DNA of 44,907 nucleotides from a virus, in the IMG/VR virus record IMGVR_UViG_3300035034_002318, positions 1-44,907 of that record. One strand, given 5' to 3'. This document shows positions 37,251 to 44,907 of this stretch, piece after piece. How positions within the stretch are numbered: the first letter of the stretch is position 1; each line of letters opens with the position of its first letter. The notes under the pieces were generated by a model. That model was not told where the DNA came from. It saw only the letters and a program-made list of their open reading frames with translations, and ran no database searches. A program made the position numbers and the translations under genes.

Positions 37251-40200
37251 ACGACCAAGAAGCAGCACTCAGGACACAGCAAGTCATCGAGCGGACTGTC
37301 ACGCGCCTCATTGACCAGCAGCGCCCCAGCGACCGCTACGGCACCGTGGTGTCAATCACCCAGAGCAATCGCACGGCAGCGGTACAGCTCTCGGGAGAGG
37401 CCTCACCGGTCAACGTGCGCTTCGGTGCGATCCAGCCGACGGCTGTCGGGCAAGTGGTTCGCATCGGCGGGAATGCTGGCGACCGGTGGATCGTGGACGT
37501 CATCGGTCAGGCGGCCCTCACCGGGCTGGCTTTGGGCGACCTTGTCATCCCCGACGGCGTCACCTTCACCCAATTCGGCACAAGCGGCTTGGTGGACTGG
37601 GAGCAGGGCTCGACCCTCACGGCGAACAACACAATCGGCGACGGTTTCAACAGGGCAGGCGAACTCCTCAGTGCCAGCCCTGACTGGAACGCCGGTGCGA
37701 ATATTTCGGTTGTCGGCAACGAACTGGCGAGGACCGCAACCGGAGTGGGCTACGCAGCCCATGTTGCCGAGGTCGACGACACGAACAACATGTACGCCCA
37801 GATCCTGGTCACTGCCGCCAGCACCGAGCTGTCCGGCGGCCGGGCCGTCAACCTGGAAATCAGCCGAGACAATTCTGTTGCCGACGGAACCGCCCCGAGG
37901 GTGATCGCTCGCTACGACCAGGACGCCGTCCGCTACGAGTTGTATTCGTGGAACGGAACCTCGACGACCCTCGAAGGATCCTTTGCCAAAGCGCCGCCGA
38001 CGATTCCGTACACACTGAAGGTGGATCGCAGGGGCGACACCTACACCGTCTACGAGAACAACAATCCGGTCATAGTCACCGACATCACCGGTCGAAACGG
38101 TGCCTTCGTCGGCTTCTACTTCCAAGACGCCGACGAGATGGCAGTCGACGATTTCGCCGCCGGCTCCTACATCAACAACTTTTCCATCGGGAGTAATTAC
38201 GAGGTTCAAATTGCTGACGACGCGAACTTCAGCACGAACGTTCGTTCGCACCAGACCAACAGCAGCCAGTTCATCGCCAAGAATCTGACTCCCGGATTCA
38301 CTTACTACAGCCGGGTTCGAGCGATGTCGGGGACCACGGCCTCGGCGTGGTCGACTGTCGCATCTTTTCTTGCGACCTCGCTGCCTCTCACCAGCGTCTC
38401 CGACGGCATAGTCCCGGCGGATTCACCCGACGTCACCTGCACCGGTGGCCTTGGCTGGGTGCTTGCTGAATGGCCCACACAGCTCAACCCCGATCCAGTC
38501 ACCTACGAGATCTACGTCTCCGACGAATCTGGTTTCACCCCAGGCCCCGGAACGAAGATTGGCGAAACGACCGGCACCTTCTACTCGGTGCGGCGATACG
38601 CCGACGATTCACCGCTTTCGTATCAGCATTTCGTGTTCGTTCGGGTCATCGCAAAAGACGCAGACGGACCCTCCCCCATCGTCGGTGCCCAAGGTTTCGC
38701 CAAGCCCCTTCAGATCGAGCTGGGAGACGTTGGTAACACCGTCGACTTCGGTGCCTTCGACGGTTCAACCCCGCAGACAGCACCCAGCAATTTCACCGTG
38801 GAATCCGGCATTGGGTTCCTCTACTGCAAGTGGGATCACGTCGCCAACAACGATGCGGTCACCTACGAGGTGCACCTGGCCGACACGGCGGTGTTCACTC
38901 CAACTTCCGCTTCGCTGGTGGGGGACACCCCGGCCAACTTCGTGTTCATCAAGAAGCTGCCCCCGAACCTGGGCGGCGGTTCCCTCACGTACGGACTGAC
39001 CTACCACCTCATCCTGTGGGCGAAAGATGGCGACGGCTACGCCCCGGTCTACAGCGATTCGGTGAGCAGTAACGTGGTCAGGGCCACTCAGCTTGACTTC
39101 GCAACCCTTTCTGTCGGCACGGCTCAGATCATTGACGCCTCGATCGCCACTGCAAAGATCGCGGATCTTGCCGTCGGTACAGCCAAGATCGACGACCTCG
39201 CGATCACCACGGCGAAGATCAACACCCTGGCTGTCGGTTCAGCACAGATTGCCAACCTCGCTGTCGGCACTGCCCAGATTGCCAACCTCGCTGTCGACGT
39301 GGGCAAGATCGCCAACGCCACGATCACTGGCGCGAAAATCGCCCTCGCCACAATCGACACCGCCCAGATCACCAACGCCGCGATCGAAAACGCCCAGCTG
39401 GCGAACCTGTCTGTGTCGGAAGCCAAGATTGCGAACCTCGCCGTAACCAACGCGAAGATCGCCGACGCCTCGATAACCAACGCAAAGATTGCGAACCTGA
39501 GTGCCGACAAGATCAACGCCGGCTCGATCAACGCCAGCGTCGTCACGATCACCAACCTCAACGCCAGCAACATCAGCACCGGCAATTTGTCTGCCACCAG
39601 GATTTCCGGCGGCACCCTCGACGCCGGGACCATCACCGTCAACAACCTCAACGCCACCAGCATCACCACCGGCACGCTCAACGTCTCGAGGATTGGCAAC
39701 GGCGCGATCACCAGTACCCAGTTGGGGACCAACTCTGTCACCAACACCCAGGTCGGCACCAACGCCATCCAGAATGCCAACATTGCAACCAACGCAGTCA
39801 ATAACGACTCGATCGCCAACAGCGCTGTTCAGTCAGGGCAGATCGCCAACTCGGCCGTCACCAACGCGAAGATCGGCAGCGGCGCGGTCACCGAATTCAA
39901 AATAGGTGACTCGGCGATCACCAACGCGAAAATCGTCAACGGGACGATCCAGGGCGCGAAGATCGCCAACGCCACAATCACCGACGCGAACATCGCCTCG
40001 CTGAATGCCAACAAGATCACCGCAGGCACAATCAGCGCCGACCGAATCTCGGGTGGGACGATCAGCGGCAACCTCATCAACGGCGGCACGATCACAGGCA
40101 CCGTCCTCAGGACGGCCGCCTCTGGCCAACGGGTCGAGATCGGCGGGACTTGGCCCCACGACGTGATCTTCTACGGGGCCACCGGCGGCGCAGTGAGGCT

Positions 40201-40903
40201 CTACGGTGCCGCCGGGACGATCACGGCCACAAACAGCATCTTCCTTCTGGCCGGACACGTCTCCTGCCCTGGCCAATTCCGGGCTGGACCCGGTTCGGCG
40301 GGTGCGCCCTCTTTCTCGTTCAACGCCGATCAAAACACCGGCATGTACTGGTTTGGCGGCGACACCGTCGGGATCAGTGCGGCCGGCGTACAGTGCATGG
40401 CCGTCAACACCAACGGCATCACGAACTACCGAATAGGCATCGCCGCCAACGGCAGCACGGGCACTGGGTCTGCCAACTTCATTGGCCTCAAGTGGTCAAG
40501 CCCAAGCGTCTACGCCCGCATCGACAACTCCGTGACCGTCCAACTCGCAAGCGTTTCCGACCGCAGGTTCAAAAGCGAGATCGCCCCCCTGTCGGATGCC
40601 ACGGCAAGGATCAACGCCCTCAGCGCGATCGAGTACAAAGCGTTGCCGTTGACGCCAGGCGGAGATGTTCAGGCCAAGCGTCGACCAGGGATGATCGCCG
40701 ATGAGGTAGAGTTGGTTGAACCTTGGGCAGTGACCGATCTGGAAGAGAACGGTTTCCAATCAGTCGACTACGCTGGAATGGTGAGTCTCTTGGTGGCCAC
40801 CTGCCAAGAACAAGACGTGCGGATCAACGCCCTGGTGGAGACCGTGACCGGACTGTCCAGCGAAGTTGCCGACCTCCTTGACCTGGCAGTCTTCCCCGAA
40901 TAG
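37238..40903 (+). CDS. Long tail fibre with a C-terminal S74 autochaperone
   Basis: 1221 aa from ATG 37238. An N-terminal attachment region is followed by a ConA-like domain similar to that of the upstream gene (VRYELYSWNGTSTTLEG, YTLKVDRRGDTYTVYENN) and fibronectin-like domains. Then comes a long beta-helical stem (residues about 617-957) of short repeats around AKIANLAV. The end is an intramolecular chaperone: S1107-DRRFKS, then IEYKALPL, GMIADEVE and SVDYAGMVSLLVA. In this family the chaperone helps the trimer fold and is cut off just before the serine. This is the probable receptor-binding fibre. Confidence 0.85.
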   Translation: MAGLNDQEAALRTQQVIERTVTRLIDQQRPSDRYGTVVSITQSNRTAAVQLSGEASPVNVRFGAIQPTAVGQVVRIGGNAGDRWIVDVIGQAALTGLALGDLVIPDGVTFTQFGTSGLVDWEQGSTLTANNTIGDGFNRAGELLSASPDWNAGANISVVGNELARTATGVGYAAHVAEVDDTNNMYAQILVTAASTELSGGRAVNLEISRDNSVADGTAPRVIARYDQDAVRYELYSWNGTSTTLEGSFAKAPPTIPYTLKVDRRGDTYTVYENNNPVIVTDITGRNGAFVGFYFQDADEMAVDDFAAGSYINNFSIGSNYEVQIADDANFSTNVRSHQTNSSQFIAKNLTPGFTYYSRVRAMSGTTASAWSTVASFLATSLPLTSVSDGIVPADSPDVTCTGGLGWVLAEWPTQLNPDPVTYEIYVSDESGFTPGPGTKIGETTGTFYSVRRYADDSPLSYQHFVFVRVIAKDADGPSPIVGAQGFAKPLQIELGDVGNTVDFGAFDGSTPQTAPSNFTVESGIGFLYCKWDHVANNDAVTYEVHLADTAVFTPTSASLVGDTPANFVFIKKLPPNLGGGSLTYGLTYHLILWAKDGDGYAPVYSDSVSSNVVRATQLDFATLSVGTAQIIDASIATAKIADLAVGTAKIDDLAITTAKINTLAVGSAQIANLAVGTAQIANLAVDVGKIANATITGAKIALATIDTAQITNAAIENAQLANLSVSEAKIANLAVTNAKIADASITNAKIANLSADKINAGSINASVVTITNLNASNISTGNLSATRISGGTLDAGTITVNNLNATSITTGTLNVSRIGNGAITSTQLGTNSVTNTQVGTNAIQNANIATNAVNNDSIANSAVQSGQIANSAVTNAKIGSGAVTEFKIGDSAITNAKIVNGTIQGAKIANATITDANIASLNANKITAGTISADRISGGTISGNLINGGTITGTVLRTAASGQRVEIGGTWPHDVIFYGATGGAVRLYGAAGTITATNSIFLLAGHVSCPGQFRAGPGSAGAPSFSFNADQNTGMYWFGGDTVGISAAGVQCMAVNTNGITNYRIGIAANGSTGTGSANFIGLKWSSPSVYARIDNSVTVQLASVSDRRFKSEIAPLSDATARINALSAIEYKALPLTPGGDVQAKRRPGMIADEVELVEPWAVTDLEENGFQSVDYAGMVSLLVATCQEQDVRINALVETVTGLSSEVADLLDLAVFPE

Positions 40904-40916
40904 AGAATGAGAAACA

Positions 40917-41114
40917 GTGACTGATTGGAAAATGCCCGAAATCACGATGCAGGAAGCCGTGGACCAGCTCTCGGCTGAAGGCAAGAAAGAGTGGGAGATG
41001 GCGGCCCAGAGGGCGATGACTTTGAAACTCCAGGCCGAATGCCAAAGCCTCCACGGCCAAGTCCAGATCATGACCGAATCGGGAGGGCCTGATGAAGTTC
41101 CAGAGCCGGGCTGA
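40917..41114 (+). CDS. Small coiled-coil protein before the endolysin
   Basis: 65 aa from GTG 40917, just after AATGAGAAACA. It is a charged helix (AVDQLSAEGKKEWEMAAQRA) with a disordered acidic end. Its end overlaps the endolysin start by 23 bases, so it may couple that gene's translation. No membrane helix. Possibly a fibre-assembly or lysis accessory. No family is recognised. Confidence 0.55.
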   Translation: MTDWKMPEITMQEAVDQLSAEGKKEWEMAAQRAMTLKLQAECQSLHGQVQIMTESGGPDEVPEPG

Positions 41115-41772
41115 TTGGGGAGCAGCACTGCCGACCAGAACGCACAACATCAAGCCGAACCGGCTGTTGTTCCTGCACCACACAGTCGGGAGTAAGGCAG
41201 TAGGCGGAAGGATCGTTCGCAACATCCAGCGTGACCACCAGATTGATCGAAATTGGTCTGACATTGCGTACAACTGGCTCGTCGATGAGGCTGGCACGAT
41301 CTACCAGGGCCGTGGCTGGTTCGTAGCTGGCGGTGCGACCAAGGGCTGGAACACCTGGTCACATTCGATCGCCTACATGGGCAACTCGATGACCACCAGA
41401 CCCTCCGATGCTGCGCTGAAATCAATCAACGTCGTGATCGCTGAGGCGACACGTCTGCAAGGCACGCAAACTGTGCGCTCGCACAACGATGTGGTGGCGA
41501 CTCTGTGCGCTGGCACCCACCTCGACGCTTGGCTGGAAGCTGGGCGCCCGACTACGACCACAACCAAGGAGACCTCTGATATGGCTGCATGGCAAGACGA
41601 ACCAGCGTTTGACCTGGCGATCCAGGCCGCATACGAAACGGCCGGCCCCAACCGACGCACCCCAAGCGGTGAAGAGCGGGCGTACTGGCTGCAACGTTTC
41701 AACGATGCTGACGATCCCGCATGGCTGATCGCTGCGTGCAAGAACGGGCTTCGATCAGAGCCACCGAGGTAG
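41092..41772 (+). CDS. Endolysin: N-acetylmuramoyl-L-alanine amidase (PGRP/amidase_2 type)
   Basis: 226 aa. The amidase domain spans residues about 1-145: SRADWGA start, zinc/active-site H29-H30 in LFLHHTVG, YNWLVDEAGTIYQGRGW with Y60, H131 in RSHNDV, and C139 in LCAGTH, where many relatives have a proline instead of A140. It would cut the amide bond between muramic acid and the stem peptide. A threonine/glutamate linker precedes a C-terminal domain of about 60 residues that probably binds the cell wall. An in-frame start at 41581 may make that domain alone. Confidence 0.9.
   Translation: MKFQSRADWGAALPTRTHNIKPNRLLFLHHTVGSKAVGGRIVRNIQRDHQIDRNWSDIAYNWLVDEAGTIYQGRGWFVAGGATKGWNTWSHSIAYMGNSMTTRPSDAALKSINVVIAEATRLQGTQTVRSHNDVVATLCAGTHLDAWLEAGRPTTTTTKETSDMAAWQDEPAFDLAIQAAYETAGPNRRTPSGEERAYWLQRFNDADDPAWLIAACKNGLRSEPPR
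41581..41772 (+). CDS. Internal-start product: endolysin C-terminal domain
   Basis: AAGGAG at 41566-41571 followed by nine bases and ATG 41581, in frame with the endolysin (codon 164). It would give 63 residues, MAAWQDEPAFDLAI and so on, consisting only of the putative wall-binding part. Several endolysins of Gram-positive phages make a free binding domain this way and use it as an extra subunit. Whether it is made here is inferred. Confidence 0.55.
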   Translation: MAAWQDEPAFDLAIQAAYETAGPNRRTPSGEERAYWLQRFNDADDPAWLIAACKNGLRSEPPR

Positions 41773-41842
41773 GTCAAGCCACCAAATCGGCGATCTACCG
41801 TCGCGGGTGTGCCAGGCTCTCAAGCGTGTTGAAGGCATCGTC

Positions 41843-42268
41843 ATGCAACTAGTTGTGAAGCCCGGAGGACGACTCAGTGCCGGGCTTCGGTTCTGGCTCT
41901 ACTGGCTCGCGCTCACTTCTGCCGTTGACGGCTTTGGCCTGTACTTCGACCGAAAACTACTCGCCCGCCCCCGGTGGGAATGGGTCCACGCGATTCACCC
42001 CTCCGAAGCTCTTTGGGCGGGGCTGTTTTTCGCGGTCGCCTTTTTCGCGGTGGCCGCTGCCGTGACGCACAGACGGACATTCGCGCTCATTGCTTTGGGT
42101 GCCTCAATCCCACTCAATGTGATCTTCGCCATAGCGATACTCGACTCAACCTTCGACGAAGGTGGCGCTCCCGGTCTCATCTTCAGCAAATGGCTCACCC
42201 AGGCTGTGGTTTCAGCCTTCATGCTGACAAGGCCGATGACGCTTTGTGTCGTTGTTGCCAAGGACTGA
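41843..42268 (+). CDS. Multi-helix membrane protein, candidate holin
   Basis: 141 aa from ATG 41843 with GAAGG ten bases before; a GTG at 41807 would add 12. Four hydrophobic segments appear: FWLYWLALTSAVDGFGLY, ALWAGLFFAVAFFAVAAA, FALIALGASIPLNVIFAI and QAVVSAFMLTRPMTLCVVV. The loops are charged and short. Being downstream of the endolysin with another membrane protein after it fits a holin or antiholin. A transporter-like role is less likely given its size. Confidence 0.6.
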   Translation: MQLVVKPGGRLSAGLRFWLYWLALTSAVDGFGLYFDRKLLARPRWEWVHAIHPSEALWAGLFFAVAFFAVAAAVTHRRTFALIALGASIPLNVIFAIAILDSTFDEGGAPGLIFSKWLTQAVVSAFMLTRPMTLCVVVAKD

Positions 42269-42274
42269 CATACT

Positions 42275-42619
42275 GTGAATGACTTGGACTGGACGACGAT
42301 AGTTCTCGGCGCACTCACCCTGTTGGGTGTGATCGGTGGCCCGTACCTGGCCTTCCGTCAGAACAAGGTTGAATCCGCGTCGAGGACCGAAATCTCGATG
42401 GGCGAAGGCAACGCCCGACTGATCACCCAGTTGCAGGCGCAGGTCAACGACCTGGATGATGACCTGCGCCTTGCACGGGGTGATCAGCGGGAACTGCACC
42501 GCGAGTTCCTGGACCTCCAGACGACGGTTGCCGAATGGGAAGTCGGCGTCCGCATCCTGACCCGGCAAGTCCTTCGTCTCGGTGAAGTCCCCGACTGGGA
42601 ACCACCGGAACGAACCTAG
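42275..42619 (+). CDS. Membrane-anchored coiled-coil protein, candidate holin partner
   Basis: 114 aa from GTG 42275. One N-terminal helix (TIVLGALTLLGVIGGPYLAF) anchors it, followed by a long charged coiled coil (LITQLQAQVNDLDDDLRLA) and an acidic/proline end. Membrane protein plus coiled coil after the endolysin is a frequent second holin or spanin-like partner in phages of Gram-positives. It ends at a palindrome shared with the minus-strand gene. Function is inferred from position. Confidence 0.6.
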   Translation: MNDLDWTTIVLGALTLLGVIGGPYLAFRQNKVESASRTEISMGEGNARLITQLQAQVNDLDDDLRLARGDQRELHREFLDLQTTVAEWEVGVRILTRQVLRLGEVPDWEPPERT

Positions 42620-42772
42620 CTAGGGCTGCTTGCCCGATGCGCGAGCAGCCGAGTCGACCTGATCGACACGTCGCCTGGCGACGCCGTAGGCAAGTTCGTA
42701 ATCGGCGTCTTCCCGCCGTTCGTCAAGGTAGCGTTCGGCTTGAGTGCGTGGATCTCCTTCCCCGGACTTCAT
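42620..42772 (-). CDS. 50-residue charged protein
   Basis: The frame starts at the ATG 42772-42770, overlapping the TGA of the lipoprotein gene (ATGA), and ends at TAG 42620-42622. It is strongly charged and helical (TQAERYLDERREDADYELAY, then ARRRVDQVD). It converges with the plus-strand gene ending at 42619, and the stops of both genes lie in the palindrome CCTAGCTAGG. No family is recognised. Confidence 0.6.
   Translation of the reverse strand: MKSGEGDPRTQAERYLDERREDADYELAYGVARRRVDQVDSAARASGKQP
42624..42650. terminator. Bidirectional terminator hairpin between convergent operons
   Basis: GGCTGCTTGC at 42624-42633 pairs with GCGAGCAGCC at 42641-42650 around a seven-base loop, ten pairs with one wobble. 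It lies right after the rightward lysis genes and inside the 3' end of the leftward gene. It could end both transcripts, though no clear T run is present. Confidence 0.55.
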
Positions 42773-43182
42773 GAGATTGAGCCGTCGGCGACTTCGCAGG
42801 ACGCGATCTCGAAGCCGTCAGCGATCGTGTTGAACGTCGACGACTCGACCGCTTTCTGTCCGGCTCCAACGTTCTCGAGGAAGAACGACGCCGACCCGAT
42901 CACGGTGTCGTCGTCGGACAAGAAGTTGATTTCGATGCTGATGAACCCCTTCTCCTCTTCGAGCGGGTTGACGAACTCGACACTGACCGCACCGAAGCCG
43001 TCTTCGAGACCGCAGTTCGTGATCGTCGTCGCGTCAACGACGATCTGCTCGTCGCGTTCGGAAGCCGCTTCGGATTCTTCGATGGCGCCGTCAATGCCCT
43101 CCGAGAGGAGGGCCGTGCAGCCGACGACTCCCAAGATCAGGAACCCGATCGTTCCGCCGATGTAGAGCAATGCTTTCTTCAT
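42769..43182 (-). CDS. Lipoprotein with FxLYD-like domain
   Basis: 137 aa from ATG 43182 with AAGGAG in a leader identical to that of the gene at 6822. The N-terminus MKKALLYIGG, a hydrophobic helix and V-V-G-C22 form a lipoprotein signal, so it should be anchored to the outside of the membrane through C22. The mature part is acidic, then has a beta pattern (AVSVEFVNPLEEEKGFISIE) with FFLENVGAGQ, like FxLYD Ig-type domains. Two further cysteines could form a disulfide. Phage lipoproteins often block superinfection; this is inference. Confidence 0.8.
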   Translation of the reverse strand: MKKALLYIGGTIGFLILGVVGCTALLSEGIDGAIEESEAASERDEQIVVDATTITNCGLEDGFGAVSVEFVNPLEEEKGFISIEINFLSDDDTVIGSASFFLENVGAGQKAVESSTFNTIADGFEIASCEVADGSIS

Positions 43183-43198
43183 GATGTTTCTCCTTGTT
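43179..43198 (-). promoter_or_regulatory. Ribosome site/leader identical to that at 6806-6825
   Basis: Twenty identical bases (AACAAGGAGAAACATCATGA in the reading direction) start this lipoprotein gene and the membrane protein at 6822 on the other strand. Confidence 0.75.
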
Positions 43199-43222
43199 GG
43201 GGGGCTTCGATTGGTCGATGCG

Positions 43223-43540
43223 TCACTGCTCCGTCTCGGTTTCCCAGTTCCACGACGAGTCGGCGACGCCACGGAAGTTGGCGTCCTGTTCGCATGGTGC
43301 TGCGGTCACACAGACAACGTTCCCGGTGACTGACGAGACGATCCAGCCGAGGCTGAACCCTTGCTCGTCGAAGTGGACGACGTCGGGTGTGTTGACCCTG
43401 GGTGCATCGACCCATGCGATGTGTTCGGCAACCTTTTCGGGTGCGACCCATGCGGGTGCGACGGTTGGTGCCGGTGGGCCTGCGAGGGCGGCGGCAACTG
43501 CCATAGCAATAGCTGCGGCGAAGGTGATTGGATCTAACAT
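43223..43540 (-). CDS. Secreted or membrane-anchored small protein
   Basis: 105 aa from ATG 43540. The first 21 residues are a hydrophobic signal or anchor (ITFAAAIAMAVAAALAGPP), followed by proline/alanine-rich and then beta-type sequence with VVCVTAAPC, whose two cysteines could form a disulfide. Likely outside the membrane. Adjacent to the lipoprotein gene in the same direction, with a 40-base gap. No family is recognised. Confidence 0.6.
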   Translation of the reverse strand: MLDPITFAAAIAMAVAAALAGPPAPTVAPAWVAPEKVAEHIAWVDAPRVNTPDVVHFDEQGFSLGWIVSSVTGNVVCVTAAPCEQDANFRGVADSSWNWETETEQ

Positions 43541-43587
43541 GGTCTTATTCTCTCTGGCTGCTGGTTGTTGTTGACGTTACCTGCTGT

Positions 43588-44730
43588 TCACCACTTTGGC
43601 TCTCGATACCGAAGAGTGCTGCGCCCGTTCCGGTACGACACCGCTTTTTTCAGCTTGGAGCTGTCCGCACCGACCTCTTCGTATCGCTTGATGATCACAT
43701 CAAGTTCGGTTGCGGCGATCTTGATGTAGTCCTCGGCTTCGTCCTTGCCGATCACATCCAAGACGGCCTCGATGTCGACCACCCTGGTGCGCCGGCCCGG
43801 CGCCATGAACACTGTCACGCCGTCGACATCGAGTTCGACCTCGTCGGAACTCTTCAGTTCGCTCTTCACGGCTTCGTCAATGTCGGCCAGAGACGCTTCC
43901 ACAGCCTTCTGGAGATGGCCCAGTTCGACCCGCCTGCGAACGAGCGTGTTGACGTCCTCGCCGATGGTTCCGTCGACCACCTCGTAGCGGGCAACCGTCT
44001 TGCACTTTGACTTGCGGATGCAGAACCGGCACATCGAATTCAGAGTTTCCTTCGTGCCGTCCGATTCGATGATCCGTTCAGCAAGCCGCACCAGATAGTT
44101 GTAGTGCTCCTGGCATTCCGAAGAGCGGAAGGAGACACCGACCGGTTCGTTGCGGAGATAGTCAAACGTCACCCAGTACAAATTCTGGTTGGGGTACAGC
44201 TTCCAGACGGCCGTTGCGTACGAACGGGCTTGAATGTCGTGACGCAGGTCCGACCCCGACTGCTGCCAGCGGCCGGACTTGTAGTCGACGACTTCGATCT
44301 CGCCGTCTTCGTGCTGGTCGAGGCGGTCGATGATGTAGACGAACGGGATCGGAGCGTACTTGGTTTCGAGAATCATTTCGGATCGCTGTTCAAAGCTGAT
44401 TACGGTTTTCGCGATCCAGTTGGCGTAGTCGTCGAGCTGTCGAGCGAACCAGCCCTTCAGCATTTCTGCGCCCTCTTCATAGAGTTCAGGCCCAGACATC
44501 TGCTCCCAGTACGCCTCTTTGTAGGCGTCCAGGAGTTGCGTCCAGCCGGACTTGAACGAGCCTGAATCCACGTTCGAGAGAAACTGTTCCAGGGCGACGT
44601 GCAGGGCTGAGCCAAGACCAGCGGCTTCGCCCCCGACGTCGATTCCTCCGCCTTCGTATTTGGCGTGCCACTGGGCTTCGCAGCTCTCGAACAGTTTCGC
44701 CGACGACGCCGACAGATGGTGCAGTTTCAT
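43588..44730 (-). CDS. Cas4/RecB-like PD-(D/E)XK nuclease with Fe-S cluster
   Basis: 380 aa from ATG 44730, chosen because GGGAGA lies upstream and because the next gene's stop overlaps it; longer frames lack these. Motifs: C17 in FESCEAQW, GSALH (H44), IDRLD, then VVDYKSG as the nuclease core and QARSYA. Three more cysteines (MCRFCIRKSKC) complete the four ligands of a Cas4/AddB-type iron-sulfur cluster. The C-terminal 110 residues are helical and charged. Role: single-strand exonuclease in recombination or replication. It is not next to CRISPR genes. Confidence 0.85.
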   Translation of the reverse strand: MKLHHLSASSAKLFESCEAQWHAKYEGGGIDVGGEAAGLGSALHVALEQFLSNVDSGSFKSGWTQLLDAYKEAYWEQMSGPELYEEGAEMLKGWFARQLDDYANWIAKTVISFEQRSEMILETKYAPIPFVYIIDRLDQHEDGEIEVVDYKSGRWQQSGSDLRHDIQARSYATAVWKLYPNQNLYWVTFDYLRNEPVGVSFRSSECQEHYNYLVRLAERIIESDGTKETLNSMCRFCIRKSKCKTVARYEVVDGTIGEDVNTLVRRRVELGHLQKAVEASLADIDEAVKSELKSSDEVELDVDGVTVFMAPGRRTRVVDIEAVLDVIGKDEAEDYIKIAATELDVIIKRYEEVGADSSKLKKAVSYRNGRSTLRYREPKW

Positions 44731-44907
44731 GATTTGTCTCCCAGGTAGGTGATTGCTGCTGCGGCCTGTTGGGGAACTACCCCATTGCCAAGAATCTTCA
44801 ATTGCTGCTTGCGAGATACGTCGGGCGCATTTGTGACCCACCCCAAGGGGAGGCCCATCATCCACTCGACGAAGACGGGACTCAGTCGGTTTCGGGTGTC
44901 GGTGGGA
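44727..44907 (-). CDS. Partial DNA methyltransferase, C-terminus only
   Basis: The last 59 codons plus stop (TGA 44729-44727, overlapping the start of the nuclease gene) are visible; the rest lies past the right edge. The sequence SPVFVEWMMGLPLGWV and ILGNGVVPQQAAAAI is the characteristic end of phage Dcm-type cytosine methyltransferases, where the LGNGVVPQQA motif (like motif X of C5-MTases) completes the cofactor site. The protein would methylate phage or host DNA. The overlap (ATGA) with the nuclease gene suggests a shared operon. Confidence 0.75.
   Translation of the reverse strand, partial: PTDTRNRLSPVFVEWMMGLPLGWVTNAPDVSRKQQLKILGNGVVPQQAAAAITYLGDKS

Noticed and set aside
43588-44730. 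CRISPR-associated Cas4 as part of a CRISPR system
   Set aside because: No cas1, cas2 or repeat array nearby; Cas4-like Fe-S nucleases are common stand-alone phage proteins.

Overview
The window is GC-rich, densely packed DNA from a tailed double-stranded DNA phage (or a prophage-like contig) with a long non-contractile tail, i.e. a siphovirus. A complete virion assembly line is readable: terminase, portal, protease with nested scaffold, decoration protein, major capsid protein, connectors, tail tube, frameshifted tail chaperones, a 2481-residue tape measure, baseplate proteins, fibres and lysis genes. The GC-rich codon use, frequent GTG and TTG starts and overall gene style suggest an actinobacterial host, but that is inference. 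Both ends cut through genes, and the two cut genes do not join in frame, so the window is part of a larger genome rather than a complete circle. No integrase, repressor, tRNA or DNA polymerase is visible here.

Layout. (1) 1-447: a partial minus-strand gene of unknown function. (2) 448-2389: about 1.9 kb without a credible gene. It holds 16 exact copies of CTATGTG in either orientation, an AT-rich stretch, clustered dyads, homopolymer runs, and a second array of 12 GTTGAAC/GTTCAAC motifs that forms a large inverted repeat. It is the best candidate for a replication origin, partition or control region. (3) 2390-6735: small, often 4-bp-overlapping accessory genes: tiny membrane proteins, several mini CxxC (zinc-knuckle-like) proteins, a staphylococcal-nuclease-like enzyme, and two small genes that look broken at C runs. 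(4) 6822-10665: a holin-like membrane protein and a first tail-fibre/adhesin cluster. (5) 10662-13343, minus strand: a tiny membrane protein, a CHC2-zinc-finger helicase and a separate archaeo-eukaryotic-type primase. (6) 13463-25471: packaging, head, connector and tail-tube genes, with Mu/lambda-like head proteins and a canonical -1 frameshift site (GGGAAAC) in the tail chaperone gene. (7) 25468-40903: tape measure, distal tail and hub proteins, and a second fibre cluster ending in a long fibre with an S74-type self-cleaving chaperone. (8) 40917-42619: lysis genes. (9) 42620-44907, minus strand: a lipoprotein and a secreted protein, a Cas4/RecB-like Fe-S nuclease, and the C-terminus of a DNA methyltransferase.

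How the genes work together. The plus-strand block from 13463 to 42619 is one long late program (package, build head, build tail, attach, lyse). Very short intergenic gaps and ATGA/TGATG overlaps imply translational coupling, and strong hairpins after the major capsid gene and after the tail tube gene probably set mRNA levels. The minus-strand primase/helicase island and the nuclease/methyltransferase at the right edge belong to early DNA metabolism. The most unusual parts are the repeat-filled gene-free region at the left, the separated AEP primase plus CHC2 helicase, the 14-unit 22-residue repeat in the tape measure, and probable internal starts in the protease/scaffold and endolysin genes.
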